Origin: an uncultured Oscillospiraceae bacterium
GTDB lineage: Bacteria; Bacillota; Clostridia; Oscillospirales; Oscillospiraceae
NCBI GenBank assembly: GCA_934645175.1
Contig: CAKUDE010000009.1
Coordinates: 1-64,000 of the forward strand
Reading direction: 5' to 3'
DNA: 64,000 bases
In this document: piece after piece, positions 1 through 7,557 of the stretch
Layout: each line of letters begins with the position of its first letter
How positions within the stretch are numbered: position 1 is the first letter of the stretch
Notes under the pieces: model-generated
The model's database searches: none
Told to the model about the DNA's origin: nothing
The model's input: only the letters and a program-made list of their open reading frames with translations
Translations under genes and position numbers: made by a program

Positions 1-20
1 TTTTTTTTGAAAATAGTTAT

Positions 21-53
21 AAAAACTGGGCCCCGCATTTCTGCGAGACCCAG
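21..53 (-). terminator. Rho-independent terminator of the flavin reductase gene
   Basis: Read on the minus strand, 26-53 folds into a 12-bp stem (two G-U pairs) capped by a GAAA tetraloop, followed by TTTTT at 21-25. It lies about 60 nt past the stop of the minus-strand gene at 114-596. On the plus strand the G-U pairs become mismatches, so it should act only on the minus strand. Confidence 0.85.
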
Positions 54-113
54 CCTTTCTTAACTTAGTGACATTGGGCATTTGCCTGCGCCCTTATCAA
101 AATATGTACGAAA

Positions 114-596
114 CTACTTCAGCTCCGCGTACCCATTGGCACAATGGAGCAAAGCGCCGTGGCTCTCCGCTTCCAAAATACGTTCGACCTCGGCCACATA
201 GACCGTATGATCTCCCGCCTCGGCCGTAGAGGCCAGCCTGCAAAGCAGAACCATGGCCGCCGCCTCCGCCACAGGGACACCGTCGATCCACGAAACCTGC
301 AGTCCAAGCTCGGCGATCTTGTCATGCTCCCTGCCGGATGAAAGGCCGCACTTAAATGCAGCATCGTGCAGAGAGTCGTCTACAAGGCAGAGCGAAAAGC
401 GGCCGGTTTGTCGGATCAGCCCTCCGGAAAATCCCTTGTTGCTCAGCGCGGCGGTAAGCATCGGCGGTCGATTGCTTGCGTAGCTCCACCAGGAAACGGC
501 CATGGCATTGGCACGGCCGCCGGCATCGGTCATCAGCAGCGCAAAGGGGTTTGGTGAGGTGGCAAGCTGGACTTGCCGAATAGAAATTTCTGTCAT
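114..596 (-). CDS. Flavin reductase family protein (FMN-binding split barrel)
   Basis: 160 aa. The N-terminal pattern (ATSPNPFALLMT...NAMAVSWW...PPMLTAAL) is typical of the flavin reductase-like split-barrel fold (PF01613), which binds FMN and reduces flavin with NAD(P)H or acts as a small flavoprotein. The start at 596 was chosen because a perfect AAAGGAGG site lies just upstream; a longer frame to 641 would begin upstream of the predicted transcription start. It is monocistronic, with its own promoter (620-648) and terminator (21-53). The electron acceptor cannot be told from sequence; a small redox-stress or detoxification role is possible. Confidence 0.75.
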   Translation of the reverse strand: MTEISIRQVQLATSPNPFALLMTDAGGRANAMAVSWWSYASNRPPMLTAALSNKGFSGGLIRQTGRFSLCLVDDSLHDAAFKCGLSSGREHDKIAELGLQVSWIDGVPVAEAAAMVLLCRLASTAEAGDHTVYVAEVERILEAESHGALLHCANGYAELK

Positions 597-619
597 CTGG
601 TCTACCTCCTTTTGCTTCG

Positions 620-648
620 ACTGTACCATGTGTTTGTGCAAAAGTCAA
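620..648 (-). promoter_or_regulatory. Sigma-70-type promoter for the flavin reductase gene
   Basis: On the minus strand, TTGACT (643-648), a 17-nt spacer, and TACAGT (620-625). The expected start point is only a few bases before the AAAGGAGG ribosome-binding site, giving a very short leader and excluding translation starts upstream of 596. Confidence 0.7.
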
Positions 649-752
649 GGCAAAAGGAATGTAACTGCGATGTGCCTGGCCGGATTTTTGGGCTTTTCGT
701 CGAATTCGCAAAGGGTGTGCAGCGTTAGTAATCAGCAGACTGTGATTCGTGC

Positions 753-781
753 TTGACAAGGGTCCCAGGTTGTGGTAGACT
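753..781 (+). promoter_or_regulatory. Strong sigma-70-type promoter reading into the gene-free region
   Basis: TTGACA (753-758), exactly 17 nt, TAGACT (776-781). The match is near consensus and points right, toward the dehydrogenase operon that begins 1.1 kb downstream. An inverted repeat covers its predicted start point. Confidence 0.65.
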
Positions 782-805
782 GTTGTCAGACAGCGGACAG
801 CAGTC
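778..805. promoter_or_regulatory. Operator-like inverted repeat over the predicted start point
   Basis: GACTGTTGTC (778-787) and GACAGCAGTC (796-805) pair at 9 of 10 positions across 8 nt. The repeat contains TGTCAGACA (784-792), a dyad of the kind bound by GntR-family regulators. Its position directly after the -10 box suggests repression by steric block. The binding protein is unknown; the island's own GntR regulator is one candidate. Confidence 0.45.
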
Positions 806-1202
806 CGATTTAGGGCATCCTTCGATTTTGTGTATGCAACGCAACGAAGTAAGTAGGCTTCATGAAGTGAATGGCCTCCGCCCTCCTCCGTATCAACAGC
901 GTCGGCACGTCACTCCGGCAAAAAACGCTATGCGTATTCTTATCGGAGACAAGCAGGATGCGGAAGACAGAAGCCGCGGCGTTGCAAAGAAAAGCCGTGC
1001 ATGAGCGTGTTGAAACGAGCTTCACTGCAAACACTTATCCGAAGAAGGCACATTCGGGCGATACCAATGGCAACGGCACGCAAAGGCAAATGTAAACCCA
1101 CTCGCGAGCTGCGTGAAGCAAGGCGCAAGGCAGAAGCGATCTGCATCGAGATGTGTGCACACACAGGATCAAGAGAGAGGAACCGCATGGGTTGTAACCA
1201 AG

Positions 1203-1234
1203 GTTGTCTGACATCCGTCCTCTGACAGCCGTCA
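1203..1234 (+). repeat. Direct repeat, left copy
   Basis: Shares GTTGTCTGACATC, then after a 5-nt variable spacer TCTGACA, then GCCGTCA, with the copy at 1727-1761. The copies differ only in the spacer and a 3-nt insertion. The core TGTCTGACA (1205-1213) is the reverse complement of the operator core at 784-792. Confidence 0.6.
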
Positions 1235-1726
1235 AATGGCAGGAAATGCATCTCGGTAAAAGGATACATAACGTGCTCTTTCGGAAACAGCAGGATGGTC
1301 GTCAAGCGATTTCTGGCGAATCATCGGCGTCGGCTGGTAAACGCCGCCAGACGGCCTGAATGCGCATACGTCAAATGGAATGACCCACCCATCCCGGAAC
1401 GGAACAACCGGAGCTTGAGGATCGGCCGACTCCGCAGGGCTCACGCCATTCAGGGACTTCATCCTCTCTTACAGGCTTCTCCCCTTTTCCGCGGAGCTCG
1501 CCGCAGCTCTCGCATCGTCTCCTGTTCGCTTTCCGTCTTTTCACTCGTATCGATCCTTCGTCCGCTGCTTCCCTTTTCTCATGGATCTTCTTTCATTGGC
1601 GTCTTCTTTTTCCCCTTTCGTTTACGGATCTCCCGTTTTACCCGCCTTGTTTATATTTTCTGATTTCCCCGTTTTTCTGCGCTTCTCCCTGTGCTTTCCG
1701 GAATTAACGGTATTTGGACATTTTAA

Positions 1727-1761
1727 GTTGTCTGACATCTATCATCTGACATCTGCCGTCA
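1727..1761 (+). repeat. Direct repeat, right copy
   Basis: Second copy of the repeat at 1203-1234, 524 bp downstream, carrying an extra TCT. It contains three overlapping TCTGACA/TGTCTGACA-like words. It lies about 150 bp before the first gene of the catabolic operon, so it may be a regulatory site as well as a repeat. Confidence 0.6.
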
Positions 1762-1862
1762 TAGCGCACAAATCGTAACATATCCGGTTCATAACCGAAC
1801 CGCTTTCCGTCATTGCGCGGCGATTCGACTCGCACAGGCAACATATTAATCACGGTAAGAGC

Positions 1863-1880
1863 AACAAACGTTGTTACTAT
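1863..1880 (+). promoter_or_regulatory. Possible operator overlapping a weak -10 before the E1alpha gene
   Basis: AACAA-ACG-TTGTT (1863-1875) is a perfect 5-bp dyad. TACTAT (1875-1880) could be a -10, but no good -35 is visible at 16-18 nt. The word TTGTTAC here recurs inverted (GTAACAA, 24111-24117) inside the promoter of the GntR gene at the far end of the island, which would fit one repressor controlling both. Confidence 0.35.
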
Positions 1881-1907
1881 ACGAAATCTATTCACGGAGG
1901 ACTGATT

Positions 1908-2888
1908 ATGAAGTATCAGGTAGACAAAGATATCTTGCTTGACATTTACACCCGTATGATGACCATCCGGAAATTCGAGGAGAAGGCCGGCGCAATCTTT
2001 GCCCAAGGTCAGCTCAACGGTTTCCTGCATCTCTATGTGGGCGAGGAGGCCGTAGGCGCAGGCGTCTGCGCGGCGCTGCGTGATGACGACTATATCGTCA
2101 GCACTCACCGCGGCCACGGACATCTGATCGCCAAGGGCGGCGATGTGGACCGCATCATGGCGGAGCTGTATGGCAAGGTGACCGGTTATTGCAAGGGCAA
2201 GGGCGGTTCGATGCACGTCGCGGACTTCTCCAAGGGAATGCTCGGCGCGTGCGGTATCGTCGGCGGCGGTATCCCCATTGCGGTCGGCGCGGCTCTTTCG
2301 AGCAAGCTGCGCGGCACCGATCAGGTTGCCGTTACCTTCTTCGGCGACGGTGCCTCCAACGAAGGCAGCTTCCACGAATCCATCAACTTCGCGGCCGTTC
2401 AGAAGCTCCCCGTGATTTTCCTCGTAGAAAACAACGGCTACGGCGAGTTCACACCCCAAAAGAACGCCATGCTCGTTGAGGACATCGCAGAGCGCGCCAA
2501 GGGCTACGGCATTCCCGGTGTCATCGTCAACGGCATGGACGCCTCCGAGGTCTACAGCGTGACGAACGAATGGGTGCAGCGCCTGCGCAAGGGCGAAGGC
2601 CCCGTCCTGATCGAAGCCAAGACTCACCGCAAGAGCGGTCACTCCGAAGGCGAGGTCGCTTTCCTGGATCACCAGAGCTATCGTCTGCCCGAGGAGGAAA
2701 AGATCGCGCGCGAGACCGACTGCATCGTCAATCTGCGCAATGACCTGATCGAACACTACGGCGTCAGCGCCGCACAGCTCGATGCCATCGATGCCGAAAC
2801 GGTCCAGCGCATCGAAAAGGCAGTCGAATTTGCCAAGGAAAGCCCCTATCCCACGGCGGCCGATCTATTTACGGACACCTGGGTCTGA
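1908..2888 (+). CDS. Thiamine-diphosphate-dependent dehydrogenase E1 component, alpha subunit (acetoin/pyruvate dehydrogenase type)
   Basis: 326 aa, the usual length for AcoA/PdhA-type E1alpha. It shows the ThDP/Mg2+ motif GDGASNEGS (from residue 146) ending at NNGYGE (175-180), and the THRGHGH segment (66-72) typical of the acetoin dehydrogenase branch. With the E1beta subunit it decarboxylates a 2-oxoacid or cleaves acetoin and passes the acyl group to the lipoyl arm of E2. The ribosome-binding site CGGAGG is 8 nt before the ATG. First gene of the catabolic island, 23 nt ahead of E1beta. Substrate (pyruvate, acetoin or another 2-oxoacid) is not fixed by the sequence; acetoin-type is favoured. 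Confidence 0.88.
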   Translation: MKYQVDKDILLDIYTRMMTIRKFEEKAGAIFAQGQLNGFLHLYVGEEAVGAGVCAALRDDDYIVSTHRGHGHLIAKGGDVDRIMAELYGKVTGYCKGKGGSMHVADFSKGMLGACGIVGGGIPIAVGAALSSKLRGTDQVAVTFFGDGASNEGSFHESINFAAVQKLPVIFLVENNGYGEFTPQKNAMLVEDIAERAKGYGIPGVIVNGMDASEVYSVTNEWVQRLRKGEGPVLIEAKTHRKSGHSEGEVAFLDHQSYRLPEEEKIARETDCIVNLRNDLIEHYGVSAAQLDAIDAETVQRIEKAVEFAKESPYPTAADLFTDTWV

Positions 2889-2911
2889 CGTTATAAAGTG
2901 AGGTGACACCG

Positions 2912-3880
2912 ATGAAAAAATACTATATTCGCGCCATTCAAGAAGCTCTGTTTGAGGAAATGGAGCGCGACGATTCCGTATTCCTGATGGGCGAGGACGT
3001 GCGCATCGGCTGCTTTGCCGCAACGCGCGGCCTGTGCGCCAAGTTCGGCGAACAGCGCGTGATCGACACGCCGATCTCCGAGCTGGGCGTTGCCGGCGCG
3101 GCCGTCGGCGCAGCCGTGACAGGTTCGCGTCCCATTGTCGATCTGATGTTCGGCCAGTTCCTGATGCTCGCCTACGATCAGGTCTCCAGCCAAGCCAACG
3201 CCATGCGTTATATGTTCGGCGGTCAGACGAAGGTCCCGCTGGTCTACCTCGTGCAGAACGGCACCGGCCCCTGCGTCGGCCCGCATCACAGCAACTCCGT
3301 TCATCCGCTGTTTATGAACATCCCGCTTGTAAAGGTCGTTATGCCGAGCAACCCGGCGGATGCCAAGGGTCTGCTGAAGTCCGCCATCCGTGACGACAAC
3401 CCCGTTGTATTTTTCAACCATACCTCCATCGGCGGTATGAAGGGCGAGGTCCCCGATGGGGAGTACCTCATCCCGCTCGGAAAGGGCGACATCAAGAAGT
3501 CCGGCACGGACATTACTCTCTGTGCCGTCGGCATCATGGTCAACGCCTGCCTCAAGGCGGCTGCCGAGCTGGAAAAGGAAGGGATCAGCGCCGAGGTCGT
3601 CGACCTGCGCACCCTCAAGCCGTGGGACAAGGAAATGGTGCTCGAAAGCGTCAAAAAGACCGGCCGCTTCCTGGCTGTTGACGAAAGTTACAAGACCTGC
3701 GGCGCAGGCGCCGAGTGGGTCGCCACCGTCGCCGAGGAAGCCTTCCCCTATCTCAAGGCTCCGGCTTCGCGTCTGTCCGGCGAGGAGATCCCCATCCCCT
3801 TTACGCCCGTGCTCCAGAAGCTCGCCGTTCCCTGCAAGGAAACGATCGTCGCGAAGATTCGCGACATGGTAAAGAAATAA
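2912..3880 (+). CDS. Thiamine-diphosphate-dependent dehydrogenase E1 component, beta subunit
   Basis: 322 aa with the transketolase-pyrimidine domain first (MGEDV at 26-30, DTPISE at 52-57) and the C-terminal transketolase domain after about residue 190 (AVGIMVNACLKAA, VVDLRTLKPWD). These are standard for AcoB/PdhB. The E1alpha2beta2 tetramer carries two active sites at the alpha-beta interface. The ATG at 2912 is preferred over an in-frame GTG at 2903, because the GTGAGGTG ribosome-binding site overlaps that GTG and is well spaced from the ATG. Co-transcribed with E1alpha and E2 (16-nt gap to E2). Confidence 0.88.
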   Translation: MKKYYIRAIQEALFEEMERDDSVFLMGEDVRIGCFAATRGLCAKFGEQRVIDTPISELGVAGAAVGAAVTGSRPIVDLMFGQFLMLAYDQVSSQANAMRYMFGGQTKVPLVYLVQNGTGPCVGPHHSNSVHPLFMNIPLVKVVMPSNPADAKGLLKSAIRDDNPVVFFNHTSIGGMKGEVPDGEYLIPLGKGDIKKSGTDITLCAVGIMVNACLKAAAELEKEGISAEVVDLRTLKPWDKEMVLESVKKTGRFLAVDESYKTCGAGAEWVATVAEEAFPYLKAPASRLSGEEIPIPFTPVLQKLAVPCKETIVAKIRDMVKK

Positions 3881-3896
3881 CAGGAGGCAAAACACT

Positions 3897-4865
3897 ATGG
3901 CAAAGCAACCCGTATATATGCCGAAGTTCGGCATGACCATGACCGAAGCAGAAATCACCGAATGGTATGTTTCTCCCGGTCAGGAGGTTGCGCAGGGCGA
4001 TCCCCTCGCAGCCATTGAAACCGAAAAGACCGCAGTTGACATCGAAGCGCCCGCCGACGGCTTTGTCTGTGCGCTGAAATTCGAGGAGGGCGACGCCGCA
4101 GAGGTCGGCAGCATCCTCACCTACATTGCCGACACCGCCGAAGAGGCCGAGTCGGACGACGAGCCTGCGGAAGCCCCCAAGGCCGCCGAGGCTCCCAAGG
4201 CATCCGAAGAACCCGGCACCGCGCTGCCGCGCCTGCGCCGCATCATTGCAGACAATATGCGCGCCAGTCTCCAGACCACCGCTCAGCTCACCCATTTCCG
4301 CGAGGTCTGCCTCGACGCACTGGCCGAGTTCAAGGCTACGCAGGAGGGCATCTCCTATAACGATCTTCTGATGAAGGCTTTCGCCGTTGCCGTAGAGCGT
4401 TATCCGAGAGTGCGTGACCAGCTGATCGGCGAGCGTCTGATCCGTGCAGAGTCCATTGACCTCGGTCTGGCCGTTGCGCTGGATGACGGTCTGATCGTCC
4501 CGGCTATCCGCAAGGTCGACAAGCTCAGCCTTGCGCAGATTGCCGCCGAGCGCAAGCGCGTTGTCGCCGCCGCGCGCAATGGCAGCCTTGCGCCGCAGGA
4601 CACCGGCGCATGTGTTTCGACCATCACCAGCCTCGGCGCACAGGGAATCGACGGCTTTACGCCCATTCTCAACAAGCCCGAGACCGTTATCCTCGGCGTC
4701 GGCCGCATCATTGACAAGCCCTGGGTAAAGGACGGCAAGATTGTCGTCGCCAAGGTGGCAACCTTCAGCCTCACCTTCGATCATCAGGTGCTCGACGGGA
4801 AGGACGCCGCAGATTTCCTGGCAATTTTTACCGAGATTCTGGAAAATCCCTCCGTTCTCGCTTAA
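3897..4865 (+). CDS. Dihydrolipoamide acyltransferase (E2), short form lacking the E3-binding domain
   Basis: 322 aa. Residues 1-80 are one lipoyl domain with the lipoylated lysine in ETEKTAVD (K44). Residues 80-105 are an acidic Ala/Pro/Glu linker. From about residue 108 the catalytic acyltransferase domain follows, ending with DHQVLDG (H296, D300). The peripheral subunit-binding domain that normally sits between linker and catalytic core is not visible, and the protein is about 100 aa shorter than typical E2. The E3 is not adjacent: it lies 17.8 kb downstream in the same gene set. E2 transfers the acyl group to CoA. The ribosome-binding site AGGAGG is well placed. Confidence 0.87.
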   Translation: MAKQPVYMPKFGMTMTEAEITEWYVSPGQEVAQGDPLAAIETEKTAVDIEAPADGFVCALKFEEGDAAEVGSILTYIADTAEEAESDDEPAEAPKAAEAPKASEEPGTALPRLRRIIADNMRASLQTTAQLTHFREVCLDALAEFKATQEGISYNDLLMKAFAVAVERYPRVRDQLIGERLIRAESIDLGLAVALDDGLIVPAIRKVDKLSLAQIAAERKRVVAAARNGSLAPQDTGACVSTITSLGAQGIDGFTPILNKPETVILGVGRIIDKPWVKDGKIVVAKVATFSLTFDHQVLDGKDAADFLAIFTEILENPSVLA

Positions 4866-4903
4866 CCCCCAAAAATATTTAAAAAGGAGGTCATAGGTGG
4901 TAG

Positions 4904-6436
4904 ATGAGTGAAGCACAGGAACCGCAAGTGTTGCTGGAAATGCGACACATTACCAAATCCTTCGCCCGCCATGTTGCCAATGACGACGTCAGCTTCAGCA
5001 TGAACAGAGGCGAGATCCGCGCCATTCTCGGCGAGAACGGCGCAGGCAAATCCACGCTGATGAACATTCTGTACGGTCTGTACGGCAAAGATTCCGGCAC
5101 CGTGATCTGGAAGGGAGAGGAGCTCAACGCTTCTTCGCCGTCCGAAGCAATCCGCGCCGGTATCGGCATGATCCATCAGCACTTCCAGCTCGTAGAAAAG
5201 TTTACCGTTCTGGAAAACATAGTTCTCGGCCTGCGTGAGGGCAAGTTTATCGAGCTGCCGCTGGCGGAGGCCGAAAAGAAGGTCATGGCCATTTCCGAGG
5301 CCTACGGCCTGAGTATCCGCCCGCACGCGGTCATCGAAGATCTGACTGTCGGCGAGCAGCAGCGCGTTGAGATCGTCAAGGCGTTGTACCGTGAGTCCGA
5401 TCTGCTGATTATGGACGAGCCGACGGCCGTCCTGACGCCGCAGGAGGTCAAAAGCCTGTTCGTTGTGCTCAATCGGCTGCGCGCGGAGGGCAAGTCCATC
5501 GTATTTATCAGCCACAAGCTGCCCGAGGTTCTGGAACTGTGCGACAGTATCTCAATCATGCGCGACGGCAAAATGATCCAGACGCTGAAAAACGAACCCG
5601 GCCTCGACAGCCGCACGCTTGCGGCAATGATGGTCGGCCGCAGCATCGATCTGAACATCGATAAGCCGCCCTGTAAGCCCGGCGAGGTCGTTCTGAGTCT
5701 TCAGAACATCAGCTCGGCGCCGCAGGCCGAGTCCTGCGGTGTAAAGAATGTCACGCTTGAGGTGCATCGCGGCGAGATTGTCGGCATTGCCGGCGTAGAC
5801 GGCAACGGTCAGACCGATCTTTCCGAGCTTATCATGGGTCTGCGCAAGGTCAGCGACGGCAGGATGATGTTCCTTGGTGAGGACGTCACCAAAGCCTCGA
5901 CCAAGCGGATGCGCGAGCTCCCCATCGGCTACATTCCCGCAGACCGCAACCACTCCGCACTGGTGCTGGATTTCTCGATCCAGACGAACATGGCGCTCAA
6001 TCATCCAGATCGCGAGCCCTACGGCCGTCCGTGGCTGATGAACTTCCGGAAGATCACGGAGGTCACGCGCGAGCGGATCAAGCGCTTCAATATTTCCACA
6101 ACCGGTCCCGGTGAGCTTGCCGGAAGCCTGTCGGGCGGCAACCAGCAAAAGGTCGTGCTGGCCCGCGAGGTGGGGCAGAAGGTGGATCTGATTGTCGCCG
6201 CCTACCCCACGCGCGGTCTGGACATCGACGCAACGAGCTTCGTGTTTGAGACGATGCTCCGCGCCCGTGAAGAGGGTGCAGCGATCCTTTACATTTCCAC
6301 GGAGCTTGACGAGATTATGACCCTCAGCGACCGCATCGGCGTTCTGTATGAGGGCGAGCTGGTCGATATTCTGCCCGCAGAGGGCGCGGAAGTGGAAAAA
6401 ATCGGACTTCTGATGGCCGGCGAGGTGGAAAAATGA
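4904..6436 (+). CDS. ABC importer ATPase, BMP/nucleoside family (two fused nucleotide-binding domains)
   Basis: 510 aa, two ABC domains in tandem as in YufO/NupA-type sugar and nucleoside importers. The first has Walker A GENGAGKST, signature VGEQQRVEI and Walker B LLIMDEPTAVLTP. The second has the family's usual degenerate Walker A (GVDGNGQTD), signature SGGNQQKVVLAREV and PTRGLD. It powers uptake through the two membrane subunits encoded next. It overlaps the first permease gene by 4 nt (ATGA), so the two are translationally coupled. The substrate is probably a nucleoside or a nucleobase-like heterocycle, inferred from family and neighbours. Confidence 0.9.
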   Translation: MSEAQEPQVLLEMRHITKSFARHVANDDVSFSMNRGEIRAILGENGAGKSTLMNILYGLYGKDSGTVIWKGEELNASSPSEAIRAGIGMIHQHFQLVEKFTVLENIVLGLREGKFIELPLAEAEKKVMAISEAYGLSIRPHAVIEDLTVGEQQRVEIVKALYRESDLLIMDEPTAVLTPQEVKSLFVVLNRLRAEGKSIVFISHKLPEVLELCDSISIMRDGKMIQTLKNEPGLDSRTLAAMMVGRSIDLNIDKPPCKPGEVVLSLQNISSAPQAESCGVKNVTLEVHRGEIVGIAGVDGNGQTDLSELIMGLRKVSDGRMMFLGEDVTKASTKRMRELPIGYIPADRNHSALVLDFSIQTNMALNHPDREPYGRPWLMNFRKITEVTRERIKRFNISTTGPGELAGSLSGGNQQKVVLAREVGQKVDLIVAAYPTRGLDIDATSFVFETMLRAREEGAAILYISTELDEIMTLSDRIGVLYEGELVDILPAEGAEVEKIGLLMAGEVEK

Positions 6437-7554
6437 GTCAACTGGTAAAACGTAAAGAAAAGCGCGGCGTTCTGATGACGCTGCTCAACTTCAGCCCGAT
6501 CATCGGCGCGGTACTGGGTCTGCTCATCGGCGCCCTGTTTGCCGCCCTGTGGGGCATCAGCCCGATCACGTTCTTCAAGGAGCTGTTCAAGGGCGCCTTC
6601 GGAAGCACGCTGTCCATCGGCAGCACACTGAACCGTACCACGCCGTATCTGATCATCGGCACGGGTACCGCCATTGCATTCCGCGCCGGTGCAAACAACA
6701 TCGGCCAGGAGGGTCAGCTCTTCCTCGGCGGCCTGGCTGCCGCGGTTGTTGCGCTGAAAATGCCCAACCTGCCCGGCGTCCTCGGCATCGTTGTGATTCT
6801 TGCGGCCGCCATGCTGTTCGGCATGATCTTCGCAGGCATCGCAGTCCTGTTCCGCCTGCTCAAGGGCATCAATGAGCTTCTGAGCACGCTGCTGCTCAAC
6901 TACATCGGCACGCTTCTGGTCTCCGCGATGGTCAACGGTCCGCTGGCTGCCGGCCGCACCGTCAGCTATCCGCAGACCGATACCTTCGGCTCGCAGTTCC
7001 TGCTGAAATACTGGCCGAATCTGGGCTATATGCACGCCGGTATCTTCATCGCCGTTGCCATCGTCCTGATTGCAGGCTATTACCTGTGGTTTACACCCGG
7101 CGGAATGCGCCTGCGCATGACGGGTCTGTCGCCCATGGCGGCGCGTGCCTCCGGCAACAAGCCGACCAAAATCTTTGTTTGGTCAATGCTGATCTCCGGC
7201 GGTCTGTGCGCCGTCGCCGGTGCGGTCGAAGTGATCGGCTGCAACGACTGTCTGCGTATGGAATTCGGCACGGCACTTGGCTTTGACGGTCTGGCCGTGG
7301 CGCTTCTCGGCAACACAAATCCCTTTGCCGTTCTGCCCGCCGGCCTGTTCTTCGGCGCACTGCGTACCGGTATGCAGGCAATGCAGCGTGCCACCGGCAT
7401 TCCCAGTGCCCTTCTTGATCTCATCAAGGGCTCGATCATCATCTTCATCATGGTCAGCGGCGCACTGAAGGTTCTGCTTCAGGCCAAGGCAAGCAAGCCC
7501 GCCGTCCGTGTCGCCGCCGAGCCGGAGCAGCCGGCTGAGCAGAAGGGAGTGTAA
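6433..7554 (+). CDS. ABC importer permease, BMP/nucleoside family (first subunit)
   Basis: 373 aa, about eight to ten hydrophobic helices, BPD_transp_2-type (PF02653) like YufP. The segments RTTPYLIIGTGTAIAFRAG and NIGQEGQLFLGG are the family hallmarks. It begins with a basic cytoplasmic stretch and ends with a soluble Ala/Glu-rich tail. With the second permease (7558-8475) it forms the membrane channel. Only 3 nt separate the two permease genes. Confidence 0.88.
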   Translation: MSQLVKRKEKRGVLMTLLNFSPIIGAVLGLLIGALFAALWGISPITFFKELFKGAFGSTLSIGSTLNRTTPYLIIGTGTAIAFRAGANNIGQEGQLFLGGLAAAVVALKMPNLPGVLGIVVILAAAMLFGMIFAGIAVLFRLLKGINELLSTLLLNYIGTLLVSAMVNGPLAAGRTVSYPQTDTFGSQFLLKYWPNLGYMHAGIFIAVAIVLIAGYYLWFTPGGMRLRMTGLSPMAARASGNKPTKIFVWSMLISGGLCAVAGAVEVIGCNDCLRMEFGTALGFDGLAVALLGNTNPFAVLPAGLFFGALRTGMQAMQRATGIPSALLDLIKGSIIIFIMVSGALKVLLQAKASKPAVRVAAEPEQPAEQKGV

Positions 7555-7557
7555 GTT

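Larger units (their letters stand above)
649..1907. other. 1.26-kb region without a supportable gene
   Basis: Neither strand has an open frame with a convincing ribosome-binding site, conserved motif or codon use like the neighbours. What it holds: a plus-strand promoter and operator-like repeat (753-805), a pair of about 33-bp direct repeats (1203-1234 and 1727-1761), a strongly pyrimidine-rich tract on the plus strand (about 1460-1700), and a small palindrome just before the dehydrogenase operon (1863-1875). It could be a long regulated leader, a non-coding RNA, or the decayed remains of a gene or mobile element. Confidence 0.6.

Noticed and set aside
1232..1462. 76-aa minus-strand frame in the gene-free region
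   Set aside because: The composition is somewhat protein-like, but there is no ribosome-binding site and no recognised family, so it is not called as a gene.
1295..1663. 122-aa plus-strand frame in the gene-free region
   Set aside because: Its C-terminal half is a low-complexity Ser/Phe/Leu-rich translation of the pyrimidine tract; no ribosome-binding site and no conserved pattern.
1704..2756. 350-aa minus-strand frame
   Set aside because: Antisense to the E1alpha gene, with no recognisable motif.
2903..2911. GTG start for E1beta
   Set aside because: It overlaps the ribosome-binding site that serves the ATG at 2912.
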